Shown in pieces: positions 56,489 to 64,000 of a stretch of DNA of 64,000 nt. Source of the DNA: Colwellia sp. Its GTDB lineage: Bacteria > Pseudomonadota > Gammaproteobacteria > Enterobacterales > Alteromonadaceae. The notes under the pieces were generated by a model. That model worked only from the letters and a program-made list of their open reading frames with translations. It had not been told where the DNA came from and did no database searches. Location of the stretch: assembly GCA_020630795.1 (NCBI GenBank), contig JAHDIK010000004.1, positions 1-64,000 on the forward strand, in the 5' to 3' direction. The first letter of the stretch is position 1. Each line of letters begins with the position of its first letter. The position numbers and the translations under genes are program-made.

Positions 56489-57946
56489 TTAATCTTCTAC
56501 TCGTACGCCCCAAACATCATGCTCATCAGCATGAATAATTTGTACCCAAATTAGGTCGCCTGGTTCAGCATCAAAATCGTCAGACAAATACACTTTACCG
56601 TCAACTTCTGGTGCATCCATGTATGAACGACCAACAATACCTAGCCCGTTTACTTCGTCTACTAAAATTAAATACTCTTGGCCTATACGCGCCTGTAGCT
56701 TGTCTGCACTAATTTTAGCTTGCACTTCCATAAAGCGCTGTAAGCGCTCTTCCATTACATCATCTGGCACATGGTCGGGTAAATCATTCGCAGTAGCGCC
56801 TTCAACCGGCGAGTATTTAAAACAACCAACTCTGTCGAGCTGAGCTTCTTCTAAAAAGTCGAGTAGCTCTTGAAACTCTTCTTCTGTTTCACCCGGAAAA
56901 CCCACAATAAACGTAGAGCGAATAACAAGTTCAGGACATATTTCACGCCAGTTTTTAATACGCTCTAATACGCGGTCTGAGCTTCCCGGGCGTTTCATCA
57001 ATTTAAGAATACGCTTATTCGCGTGCTGAAATGGAATATCTAAATACGGTAATACTTTACCTTCAGCCATTAGCGGAATAATTTTATCAACGTGTGGATA
57101 CGGGTAAACATAGTGTAACCTTACCCAAACTCCCTGCTTCGATAATTCTTCACACAGTTGCTGCATATGCGTTTTAACAGGCATACCTTCGTAAAAGTCG
57201 AGTTTATGCTTTACGTCAACACCATAAGCCGATGTATCTTGCGAAATAACAAGTAACTCTTTAACCCCTGCTTTTACCAAGCGTTGAGCTTCACCTAATA
57301 CATCGCCAACGGGTCGAGAGTCTAAATCTCCGCGCATTGAAGGGATAATACAAAATGTACAACGATGGTTACACCCTTCCGATATTTTTAAATAAGCGTA
57401 ATGTTTTGGTGTAAGTTTAACACCATGATCTGGTACTAAATCAATATGTGGATTATGAGCAGGTTTAGCAACATGCTCGTGTACTTGGCTAAGTACTTCA
57501 TCATAAGCATGCGGGCCAGTAACACCTAAAACATTAGGGTGAAGCTCTATAATTTCATCTTTTTTCGCACCTAAACAGCCAGTTACTAATACCTTGCCAT
57601 TTTCAGCTAATGCTTCGCCGATAGTGTCTAACGACTCTTGTACCGCGGAATCAATAAAACCACAGGTATTTACAATCACCATTTCAGCATCGTCATACGA
57701 ATTCACCACATCGTAACCTTCCGTACGTAACTGAGTAAGAATACGCTCAGAATCCACTAGATTTTTAGGGCAACCTAAGCTAACAAACCCTACCTTTGCA
57801 GCCTTTCCTGACGTTGCCTGAGCATGAACCTGTTCTCCAATTACTTTAACTGGAGTTTCAAGCGTTGTTGTTTGCTTAGCAATACTATTACTTGCATTGG
57901 AAACTGATTTAGAAGGATTTTGTGGATCGAATTGTTCTACGGTCAT
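56489..57946 (-). CDS. rimO: Ribosomal protein S12 methylthiotransferase RimO
   Basis: 485 residues. The N-terminal MTTase domain has Cys59, Cys95 and Cys124 for the auxiliary [4Fe-4S] cluster ([31 protein letters not shown]). The radical-SAM motif C-x3-C-x2-C is at 192-199 ([11 protein letters not shown]). A C-terminal TRAM domain ends the protein. RimO adds a methylthio group to Asp88/89 of S12. About 45 extra N-terminal residues precede the usual start; there is no internal Met before the core, so the extension appears real. The OsmC-YcaO gene at 61 kb is linked to the same modification. Confidence 0.96.
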   Translation of the reverse strand: MTVEQFDPQNPSKSVSNASNSIAKQTTTLETPVKVIGEQVHAQATSGKAAKVGFVSLGCPKNLVDSERILTQLRTEGYDVVNSYDDAEMVIVNTCGFIDSAVQESLDTIGEALAENGKVLVTGCLGAKKDEIIELHPNVLGVTGPHAYDEVLSQVHEHVAKPAHNPHIDLVPDHGVKLTPKHYAYLKISEGCNHRCTFCIIPSMRGDLDSRPVGDVLGEAQRLVKAGVKELLVISQDTSAYGVDVKHKLDFYEGMPVKTHMQQLCEELSKQGVWVRLHYVYPYPHVDKIIPLMAEGKVLPYLDIPFQHANKRILKLMKRPGSSDRVLERIKNWREICPELVIRSTFIVGFPGETEEEFQELLDFLEEAQLDRVGCFKYSPVEGATANDLPDHVPDDVMEERLQRFMEVQAKISADKLQARIGQEYLILVDEVNGLGIVGRSYMDAPEVDGKVYLSDDFDAEPGDLIWVQIIHADEHDVWGVRVED

Positions 57947-58264
57947 AGTGTGCTCGGCTGCTTTAGCATCAATCTAGCGAGCTAAAGCTTTATAAATGGG
58001 TTAATCAATTTTTCAGGATTATACAGGAATGTTGATGTTCGTGGTAATAACTGTATGTGTGTAAATAAATATGCGTAAAACATACTTTATATAGTTAGTT
58101 TACTGTCCAGTTATTTTACGACTTAGATTTACAAGAACAACTAAAACAACGCAAGATATTGATAAATAACAAATTAAAACAATTGGAATATTTTATGCTA
58201 TGAAAGTGAAAAATAACTAAAACAATACCGTCTGTTAAAGGAATGTATTACAAAGGAAGATTTA
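57947..58264. other. Divergent intergenic region between rimO and the PEP-CTERM gene
   Basis: About 320 AT-rich bases with no convincing ORF. It contains a candidate sigma-54 element for the PEP-CTERM gene (listed separately) and a good ribosome site (AAGGAAG at 58253-58259). Confidence 0.4.
58183..58199 (+). promoter_or_regulatory. Candidate sigma-54 promoter (-24/-12) for the PEP-CTERM gene
   Basis: TTGG at 58183-58186 and ATGC at 58195-58198 place GG and GC exactly ten bases apart, the invariant sigma-54 spacing. Bases between are AT-rich and differ from the full consensus. PEP-CTERM genes are under RpoN and PrsK/PrsR control in studied species, which makes it plausible. Inferred. Confidence 0.4.
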
Positions 58265-58885
58265 ATGAGTAAAAAAATGTTAAAAGCTAGTGTAGCGGGT
58301 TTAATCTTATCAGTAAGTGGTTTTGCTAATGCAGGATTAATCACAGAGATTGGTGATACTGGTGATAGTATTCACACTGCACAATCGTTATCAGCAAATA
58401 CAACACAAATATCAGGCAGTATTAGTAACAATTCTGATGTCGACCTATTTGGTTTCTATTGGGATGGTGGATTACTTGATATAAATGTCTCTTATGACAA
58501 CAGTAACCTAGACAGCCAAGTGTTTTTGTTTGATGGGTTAGGCTTTGGTTTATATCACAACGACGATGCGCCTTTTCCTAACTCCGCAATTTCAACTACA
58601 GTCTCAGCAGGCGAATACTTTGTTGGCGTATCGTCATTTTCTAACGACCCAGTGTCTGTTGACGGCACTATATTCCCAACATTTTATACAGGTCAAATGG
58701 CACCAACAGGTCCTGGCGGCGGTAGCGTGTTATCAGGGTGGGAGTATGATGGCGTAAGCAACGGTGCATATATCGTAAATATTTCGTCGGTGTCTTCATA
58801 CCCACAAAGTGTACCAGAACCTTCTACCCTTGCAATTTTTACATTAGCAATTGCAGGTTTAGTATCAAGAAAGTTTAAAAATTAA
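58265..58885 (+). CDS. PEP-CTERM sorted protein with PPC-like domain
   Basis: 206 residues. A signal peptide ends at about residue 23 (ANA|GL). The mature domain (about 25-175) resembles the bacterial pre-peptidase C-terminal type (DTGDSIHTAQSLSANTT; SDVDLFGFYWDGG; TVSAGEYFVGVSSFS). The C-terminus is a textbook sorting tag: VPEPSTLAIF at 183-192, a hydrophobic helix, then basic RKFKN. It should be cut by an exosortase and retained at or shed from the surface. No exosortase is in the window. Partner proteins are unknown. Confidence 0.9.
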   Translation: MSKKMLKASVAGLILSVSGFANAGLITEIGDTGDSIHTAQSLSANTTQISGSISNNSDVDLFGFYWDGGLLDINVSYDNSNLDSQVFLFDGLGFGLYHNDDAPFPNSAISTTVSAGEYFVGVSSFSNDPVSVDGTIFPTFYTGQMAPTGPGGGSVLSGWEYDGVSNGAYIVNISSVSSYPQSVPEPSTLAIFTLAIAGLVSRKFKN

Positions 58886-58906
58886 TAATTTAGTACGTAT
58901 TAAAAT

Positions 58907-58935
58907 AAAACAGTACCATTCATGGTGCTGTTTTA
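58907..58935 (+). terminator. Terminator after the PEP-CTERM gene
   Basis: Arms AAAACAGTACCAT and ATGGTGCTGTTTT with one mismatch, T-run. Confidence 0.85.
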
Positions 58936-59050
58936 TTGCCTTTTAAGAAAGTGTCATGTAACGATAAGTTACAACAACCATAATTTTCGTAAAAAACGAA
59001 ACTTAACCTATAATTGGTTAATCCAACAAGTTAGCCCGAATGCAACACTG

Positions 59051-59640
59051 CTAAATTTTGTTCTTGAATCGGTGCAGTTGAATAAATTCACCGCGCGTTG
59101 ATGATTTATCGCTTAACTCACCTGTTAACAAGCTTTCCCAATTTTTAATGTCTTTAGATAATTCAATATCATAACTATACGAATGTTCGCCTTCATTCAA
59201 CCAAGTAATTGAAACCCCCTTAACAAGACTAGGCTGACTCAACGTACGTGTTATCGAAGGATTTATAGAGGCTGTAGACCAACGAGATGCTTTAAGAACA
59301 CTTTCATCAATTACATTTTTAGCTGGATAAAATATCTCTAAATTTACAGGTTCAGTTGTTATAAAGGGTAATTTAGCAAGCCTGTTACATACTATATCGG
59401 CAACCGGAATCTGAGGAGTTGAAGCATCGAGGTAGGCCCCACAGTATCAGAAGTTGGTGTACCCGTATTATCTTCTGAACCTTGTTGTTTGTAGATTGAC
59501 CGCGCCAGAGATGGTCAATAGTAACAAACCCGAAATAATTTGATAACATCTCCCCTGTTTTGAAAACACGATGACTCTTATAAATTATAATGGATGAAGA
59601 CAACACGCCAAGAATTATCATACCAATAAGTATTACCAGT
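59051..59640 (-). pseudogene. Decayed gene, C-terminal F5/8 type C (discoidin) domain remnant
   Basis: Reading the minus strand, three frames carry pieces of one protein. One frame from about 59450 to 59051 reads a C-terminal discoidin-like domain: NVIDESVLKASRWSTASINPS, then SLVKGVSITWLNEGEHSYSYDIELSKDIKNWESLL (shown by key parts). A second frame holds a linker GSEDNTGTPTSDTVG. A third, further upstream, holds YFGFVTIDHLWRGQSTNN. Frame changes near 59430 and 59490 and the absence of any start or signal peptide show it is broken. The linker plus F5/8C layout is common in secreted polysaccharide lyases, and it lies beside an intact alginate lyase. Confidence 0.55.
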
Positions 59641-59903
59641 AAAGTTTGTAATAAATAAAATGCCTAAAAAACAAATCGACTAAGATGCTGAAATTAAAAT
59701 ATTTTTATAATAAAACCGTATCTACACTAAAAACAACTATGAACAAACAAAAACACCTGATTGACTTACCAAATAAAACAAATGTATATTACCAATATCC
59801 CGACAGGTATTTATTGGGAACTATTTGGCAATTGTAAATATCAGATAAGGTTACGGAGTCACCTACCGATATGTTTACTTCATAAATAAAAGAGAGAACA
59901 AAT
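59641..59903. other. AT-rich spacer between pseudogene and PL7 gene
   Basis: About 260 AT-rich bases; promoter of the alginate lyase is expected here. No clear operator or ORF. AGAGAG at 59890-59895 serves as a weak ribosome site for the lyase start. Confidence 0.35.
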
Positions 59904-61019
59904 ATGGCTAAAAAAACAGCCTTAAGTGCTTTACCTAAATGCGTTTTATTTTCCCTAACGGTTCCATTACTTGCATCTTGTGCCCATACAGAAAGCGCAT
60001 CTTCTACTAATAAAAGTGTAAACAGCCATTCAACAATACCTGCCAATCACTTCGATTTGTCTCATTGGAAAATAAACGTTCCTGTTGATTTAGATAACAA
60101 TAATAAAATTGATGAAATTAGCGTTACAGACATTCAAAGTTATTCACACCCTGACTTTTTTTATTTGGATAAAAAAGGACGCATGGTATTTGCAACACCA
60201 AACAAAGCACTAACAAGCGCAACATCAAGCAACACACGTAGTGAATTGCGCCAAATGATTAGAGGAACGAATACAAATATAAAAACTAAGGGTTCTGCCA
60301 ATAACTTTGCATTAGAGGCACATCCTTTATCTGAGAGCTTCGGACAAGTAGGCGGCAGAATGGAAGCCACGTTAAAGGTAGACCATGTAGCGTTAAGAGC
60401 TAAAAACCCTATGAAGCCCCCTGCTTTTTCTGTTGTAGTAGGTCAAATTCACGCAGGTAAAGATAAAACGTTAATTGCCAATAACTTAGGTTACGGTTGG
60501 GGTAACGAGCCAATAAAAATTTATTACAAAAAATGGCCGGGCCATGAAAAAGGGTCAGTTTTTTGGAACTATGAACGTAACTTAGAAAAAAACAATCCTG
60601 ATAGAACCGATATTGTTTACCCTGTTTGGGGAAATGTATGGACAAATACTGAAGACCCTAAAGACAACGGCATTGCGCTTGGCGACGAATTCAGTTACGA
60701 AATTAACGTACATGAAAATACAATGCAGTTAACCTTTACTGCGGCAGGAAAACCTACCGTTAATTATTCAATAGATTTAAGCAATAATGTAAATGCTTAT
60801 GGTGAAGTTGATGAAAAAGATCACCCTCGCGGTTACACAGGTGATTGGCTGTACTTTAAAGCAGGAGCTTATAACCAGTGTAGTACCAAAGATGCACCAG
60901 GCATTTGGTACGCTGGCTGTTTAGGAACTGGCGATTGGCAAACCGATAAGCGTAATGGCGACTACACACAAGTAACATTTAGCAAATTAACACTTGATAG
61001 TGCAAAACCTACTAAGTAA
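59904..61019 (+). CDS. PL7-family alginate lyase, lipoprotein
   Basis: 371 residues. Lipobox LLASC gives Cys26. The PL7 signature motifs are all present: RSELR (112-116), QIH (181-183) and YFKAGAYNQC (317-326), holding the catalytic Arg, Gln, His and Tyr. PL7 lyases cleave alginate by beta-elimination; the Ile in QIH is generally associated with guluronate-containing substrates. It is anchored in the outer membrane. It stands alone with its own terminator; no PL17 or KDG pathway gene is adjacent. Confidence 0.93.
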   Translation: MAKKTALSALPKCVLFSLTVPLLASCAHTESASSTNKSVNSHSTIPANHFDLSHWKINVPVDLDNNNKIDEISVTDIQSYSHPDFFYLDKKGRMVFATPNKALTSATSSNTRSELRQMIRGTNTNIKTKGSANNFALEAHPLSESFGQVGGRMEATLKVDHVALRAKNPMKPPAFSVVVGQIHAGKDKTLIANNLGYGWGNEPIKIYYKKWPGHEKGSVFWNYERNLEKNNPDRTDIVYPVWGNVWTNTEDPKDNGIALGDEFSYEINVHENTMQLTFTAAGKPTVNYSIDLSNNVNAYGEVDEKDHPRGYTGDWLYFKAGAYNQCSTKDAPGIWYAGCLGTGDWQTDKRNGDYTQVTFSKLTLDSAKPTK

Positions 61020-61070
61020 AAGTAAATAAAACAAATTTAAAAAAATACGATTGATAAAACGTAATGAATT

Positions 61071-61107
61071 AAAAAAGCGAGCATAATTATCTTATGCTCG
61101 CTTTTCT
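61071..61107. terminator. Bidirectional terminator
   Basis: AAAAAGCGAGCATAA and TTATGCTCGCTTTT arms with a short TTATC loop, between convergent PL7 and ycaO genes. Confidence 0.92.
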
Positions 61108-61135
61108 GTTTTTGTTAGCTAACTTTAGCTATGCG

Positions 61136-63322
61136 CTACTTTTGAGCAAAGGCATTAGCGCGAGCTTGATGCAGTTTTTTATAGCTTTCAATCAGTCTCA
61201 AGTGCTTATCTAACCCTTCTAGGTCCATGCTCGTTTTTGTTAAACCAAAGAACCTTACACTACCAGAAATTGAACCGACAACGGCGTCCATAACTTCCTC
61301 TCCGTACATTCGATTAAAGTTATGAATAAAATGTGCTAGCTCAAGCTCTTCATCTAGAGTAACTTCAAGCGCTGCATGTATTGCTTGGTAGAACAAACCT
61401 CGTTCAACAGTGTTGTCGTTATATTGTAAAAACTCTCCTACAAGCTCTAAACCAGTTTCAAGCTCTCCAAGTGCCAAACAAATAAGCATTTTCAATTCGA
61501 GAATAGTAAGCTGGCCCCAAACTGTATTTTCATCAAACTCAATACCAATAAGTGTTCTAATATCTATGTAATTGTCTAGCTGGCTTTCTTCTAGTCGCTC
61601 AAATAAATCAACAAGTTGGTCTTCACTCAACGTATGAATATTAAGAATGTCTTCACGGTAGTTTAAGGCTTTGTTTGTGTTGTCCCAGATCAGGTCTTCT
61701 ACTGGGTAAACCTCTGAATAGTCAGGTACAAGCATTCTACAAGCGGTAGCGCCTAATTGGTCGAATGTAGCAACGTAAACTTCCTTTCCTAGCGCTTCAA
61801 AAATATTCATTAAATAGGTGTACTCTTCTTCAGTACTTCCCGAGAAATCCCACTCATTAAACTCGTAATCATGTTGCGTGCTAAAGAATCTCCACGAAAT
61901 TACACCTGTAGAATCAATAAAGTGTTCTACAAAGTTTTCAGGCTCTGATACTGCCATACTATTAAACGTAGGTTTTGGAACATCGTTAAGCCCTTCAAAG
62001 CTGCGACCTTGAAGCAATTCAGTAAGGCTACGCTCTAGTGCAACTTCAAAGCTAGGATGTGCTCCAAACGAAGCAAACACACCACCCGTTCTAGGATTCA
62101 TTAGTGTGACACACATGACTGGAAATTGACCGCCAAGCGAAGCGTCTTTAACAACAACTGGAAAGCCTTGATTTTCAAGAGCTTCAATTCCTTCAACAAT
62201 ACTTGGGAATTTGGCTAGCACATCTTTAGGTACGTCTGGCAGAACAATTTCATCTTCAATAATTTGTCGTTTAACGGCACGCTCAAATATTTCAGATAAA
62301 CACTGTACTTGTGCTTCGCGCAAATTATTACCGGCACTCATTCCATTACTTAAAAATAAGTTTTCAATTAAGTTCGACGGAAAATAAACAGTTTCTCCGT
62401 CAGATTGACGTTGGTATGGAATTGAACAAATACCACGTTCAGCATTACCAGAGTTAGTGTCAATTAAATGTGAGCCACGTAATTCACCGTCAGGGTTATA
62501 AATTTCTAAACAATAATCGTCTAAAATACCTTTTGGTAATTCGTCGCTTTCATTTGGCTTAAACCATTTTTCATTCGGGTAATGCACAAAGTCGCTGTTA
62601 GCTATGTCTTGACCGAAAAATTGATCATTGTAGAAAAAGTTACAATTAAGTCGCTCTATAAACTCACCCAACGCTGAACATAACGCGCTTTCTTTTGTTG
62701 CACCTTTACCGTTGGTAAAACACATTGGTGACGCTGCATCTCGAATATGTAACGACCAAACATTTGGCACAATATTACGCCATGACGATATTTCTATCTT
62801 CATGCCTAGACCAGCCAAAATATTAGTCATGTTCTTAATCGTCTGTTCTAACGGAAGATCTTTACCCAAAATAAATGTACTGCTCGTTTCAGGGCCAGCC
62901 ATAAGCATCGCTTGTGCGTCTTCCTCTAGGCTTTCAACCGCTTCAACTTTAAATTCAGGACCCGTTTGAACAACTTTTTTAACAGTACATCTGTCTATTG
63001 AACGTAAAATACCTTTACGGTCTTTTTCAGAAATACTTTCAGGCAACTCGACTTGAATTTGAAAAATTTGATTGTAGCGATCTTCAGGATCCACAATGTT
63101 ATTTTGAGATAGGCGAATATTCTCGGTAGGTATGTCACGCGAACTACAATAAACTTTCACAAAATAAGCAGCACAAAGCGCTGATGATGCTAAAAAGTAA
63201 TCAAAAGGACCGGGAGCAGAACCGTCGCCTTTATAACGAATAGGTTGATCTGCAATCACTGAAAAATCGTCAAACTTAGCTTCAATTCTCAGGTTATCGA
63301 GATAATTTACTTTTATTTCCAT
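61136..63322 (-). CDS. ycaO: OsmC-YcaO fusion protein
   Basis: 728 residues; E. coli YcaO has about 586. The extra N-terminal part (1-135) is an OsmC-like domain with both redox cysteines: Cys50 (SSALCAAYF) and Cys112 (DRCTVKKVV, like the CPVSK site of Ohr/OsmC). The YcaO domain (about 150-560) has the ATP-binding acidic segments SALCSALGEFIERLNC and LREAQVQCLSEIFERA. A helical TPR-like C-terminus completes it. YcaO assists RimO in S12 beta-methylthiolation. rimO lies about 3 kb away in the same orientation. The OsmC domain may give the protein a thiol or peroxide function. Confidence 0.92.
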   Translation of the reverse strand: MEIKVNYLDNLRIEAKFDDFSVIADQPIRYKGDGSAPGPFDYFLASSALCAAYFVKVYCSSRDIPTENIRLSQNNIVDPEDRYNQIFQIQVELPESISEKDRKGILRSIDRCTVKKVVQTGPEFKVEAVESLEEDAQAMLMAGPETSSTFILGKDLPLEQTIKNMTNILAGLGMKIEISSWRNIVPNVWSLHIRDAASPMCFTNGKGATKESALCSALGEFIERLNCNFFYNDQFFGQDIANSDFVHYPNEKWFKPNESDELPKGILDDYCLEIYNPDGELRGSHLIDTNSGNAERGICSIPYQRQSDGETVYFPSNLIENLFLSNGMSAGNNLREAQVQCLSEIFERAVKRQIIEDEIVLPDVPKDVLAKFPSIVEGIEALENQGFPVVVKDASLGGQFPVMCVTLMNPRTGGVFASFGAHPSFEVALERSLTELLQGRSFEGLNDVPKPTFNSMAVSEPENFVEHFIDSTGVISWRFFSTQHDYEFNEWDFSGSTEEEYTYLMNIFEALGKEVYVATFDQLGATACRMLVPDYSEVYPVEDLIWDNTNKALNYREDILNIHTLSEDQLVDLFERLEESQLDNYIDIRTLIGIEFDENTVWGQLTILELKMLICLALGELETGLELVGEFLQYNDNTVERGLFYQAIHAALEVTLDEELELAHFIHNFNRMYGEEVMDAVVGSISGSVRFFGLTKTSMDLEGLDKHLRLIESYKKLHQARANAFAQK

Positions 63323-63586
63323 TGGTAAGGTCCACTATGATGTTGCCAATGCATTGCCTAATAATAGATATTGATATGTTAGGCAGTACAAATATTTACG
63401 TTATTGAAGTGAATTATCGTGCTTTTTGACGGAATAGTCTTGGACTAATTACAGTAGAAGTAAAAATAAAAAAGAGTAACTTCTTCACAAAAGCTTAAGT
63501 AGACATAACTTAACGTTGAATATTTTGAACTAGTCTTTGATTTATATGATAATGTACCCTCTTTTACATGCTTAGCTCATAAGGAT

Positions 63587-64000
63587 TTGGCCATCCATAC
63601 TATAAGAATAAACCCATTCAAAGATCCCGAACGTGTAAAAAGCATATGGAAAAGTATAGAAACTCAATCACAAATTAGCTTTTTTAACTCTTGGGGATGG
63701 GTGTCAACATGGTTGTTTTGTTTACCCAAAAACCTTGATGTTGAGCTTATTGTAAATATAGAAAACGACATTCCTTCGTGTTGCTTTTTTATCGGAATAA
63801 CACACCAACGCGTTAATAAATTTAAAAAAGTAAGAGGTTATATAAATAATACAGGCTTCGAGAATTACGACGACCTTGTTATTGAATACAACTCGATTCT
63901 TTGTGCTACTCATGACATTGATACTCATCTATCTTTTGCTCTTTCTTCATTGAATGATATAGAAGAATTCCGTTTTTCTCATACGGTCAACATAGATTTT
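63587..64000 (+). CDS. CelD/BcsL-like acetyltransferase, N-terminal part (runs off right edge)
   Basis: An open frame to the window edge; no stop is seen. The peptide has the pattern of GNAT proteins linked to exopolysaccharide or cellulose synthesis: RVKSIWKSIETQSQISFFNSWGWVSTWLFCLP (start of the domain), and INNTGFENYDDLVIEYNSILC, the typical NxTG...D.L.IEYN segment. The start is unclear: TTG at 63587 is the only in-frame candidate, but its AAGGA is too close. The frame stays open upstream to about 63509, so a longer or non-ATG start is possible. It may belong to an exopolysaccharide or PEP-CTERM locus beyond the window. Confidence 0.6.
   Translation, partial: MAIHTIRINPFKDPERVKSIWKSIETQSQISFFNSWGWVSTWLFCLPKNLDVELIVNIENDIPSCCFFIGITHQRVNKFKKVRGYINNTGFENYDDLVIEYNSILCATHDIDTHLSFALSSLNDIEEFRFSHTVNIDF

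Noticed and set aside
59789..60046. 85-codon minus-strand ORF overlapping the PL7 signal peptide
   Set aside because: The plus-strand PL7 gene has lipobox and catalytic motifs; the antisense frame has no support.
63722..63928. 68-codon minus-strand ORF at the right edge
   Set aside because: It lies opposite the partial CelD/BcsL-like acetyltransferase, whose conserved segments support the plus strand.
1..64000. CRISPR array, IS elements, prophage, tRNA or rRNA genes
   Set aside because: No regularly spaced repeats, transposase or integrase motifs, phage structural genes or cloverleaf/rRNA signatures were seen.

Overview
The window looks like chromosome from a low-GC marine gammaproteobacterium of the Alteromonadales, in the Colwellia/Thalassotalea/Alteromonas neighbourhood. 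This is inferred from gene order, not from a marker gene. The evidence is the block truA-accD-folC-dedD-cvpA-purF, divergent mltF/purL, divergent fadR/nhaB followed by dsbB, and psrA near nagZ. Secreted carbohydrate-active genes (PL7 alginate lyase, S1-type sulfatase, PEP-CTERM protein) fit a life on algal polysaccharides. I found no rRNA, tRNA, IS element, prophage or CRISPR array.

Layout. 0-14 kb is core metabolism: the 5' end of a miaE-like gene, a Yip1-family membrane protein, the purF-to-truA block on the minus strand, a 47-codon small gene with a start-codon hairpin, mltF and purL. 13.5-22.7 kb is mixed: an iodotyrosine-deiodinase-like nitroreductase, an RraB-like protein with a zinc-ribbon partner, an RluA-family pseudouridine synthase, a plant-type dihydrodipicolinate synthase, cinA, a FapA-domain/DUF2884 cluster and a HopJ-family protein. 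23-29 kb holds an M20 dipeptidase and a probable sugar-acid catabolic cluster: SDR dehydrogenase, COG3618 lactonase, Lrp regulator, enolase-superfamily dehydratase and class II aldolase. 29-34 kb has a TANGO2-like protein, a two-helix mini membrane protein, a ThrE exporter, a TetR regulator and an M13 peptidase. 34.7-39.6 kb is the prkA-yeaH-spoVR trio. 39.7-49 kb has fadR/nhaB/dsbB, an SLC13 transporter, nagZ, psrA with an 18-bp palindromic operator, and an M2 (ACE-like) peptidase.

The most unusual part is 49-56.3 kb, five same-strand genes. In transcription order they are a Tat-exported FAD oxidoreductase, a lipoprotein carrying an ApbE-type flavinylation motif (DALTGAT), an ECF sigma factor, a FecR-LamG membrane anti-sigma-like protein and a lipoprotein sulfatase. 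I read this as a self-regulated extracytoplasmic flavin-redox and sulfated-glycan module, probably acquired laterally. 56.4-64 kb has rimO, a PEP-CTERM protein behind a candidate sigma-54 promoter, a decayed gene with an F5/8C domain beside an intact PL7 alginate lyase, an OsmC-YcaO fusion functionally linked to rimO, and the start of a CelD/BcsL-like acetyltransferase running off the right edge.

Family calls rest on motifs and remembered family sequences. No database search was run.
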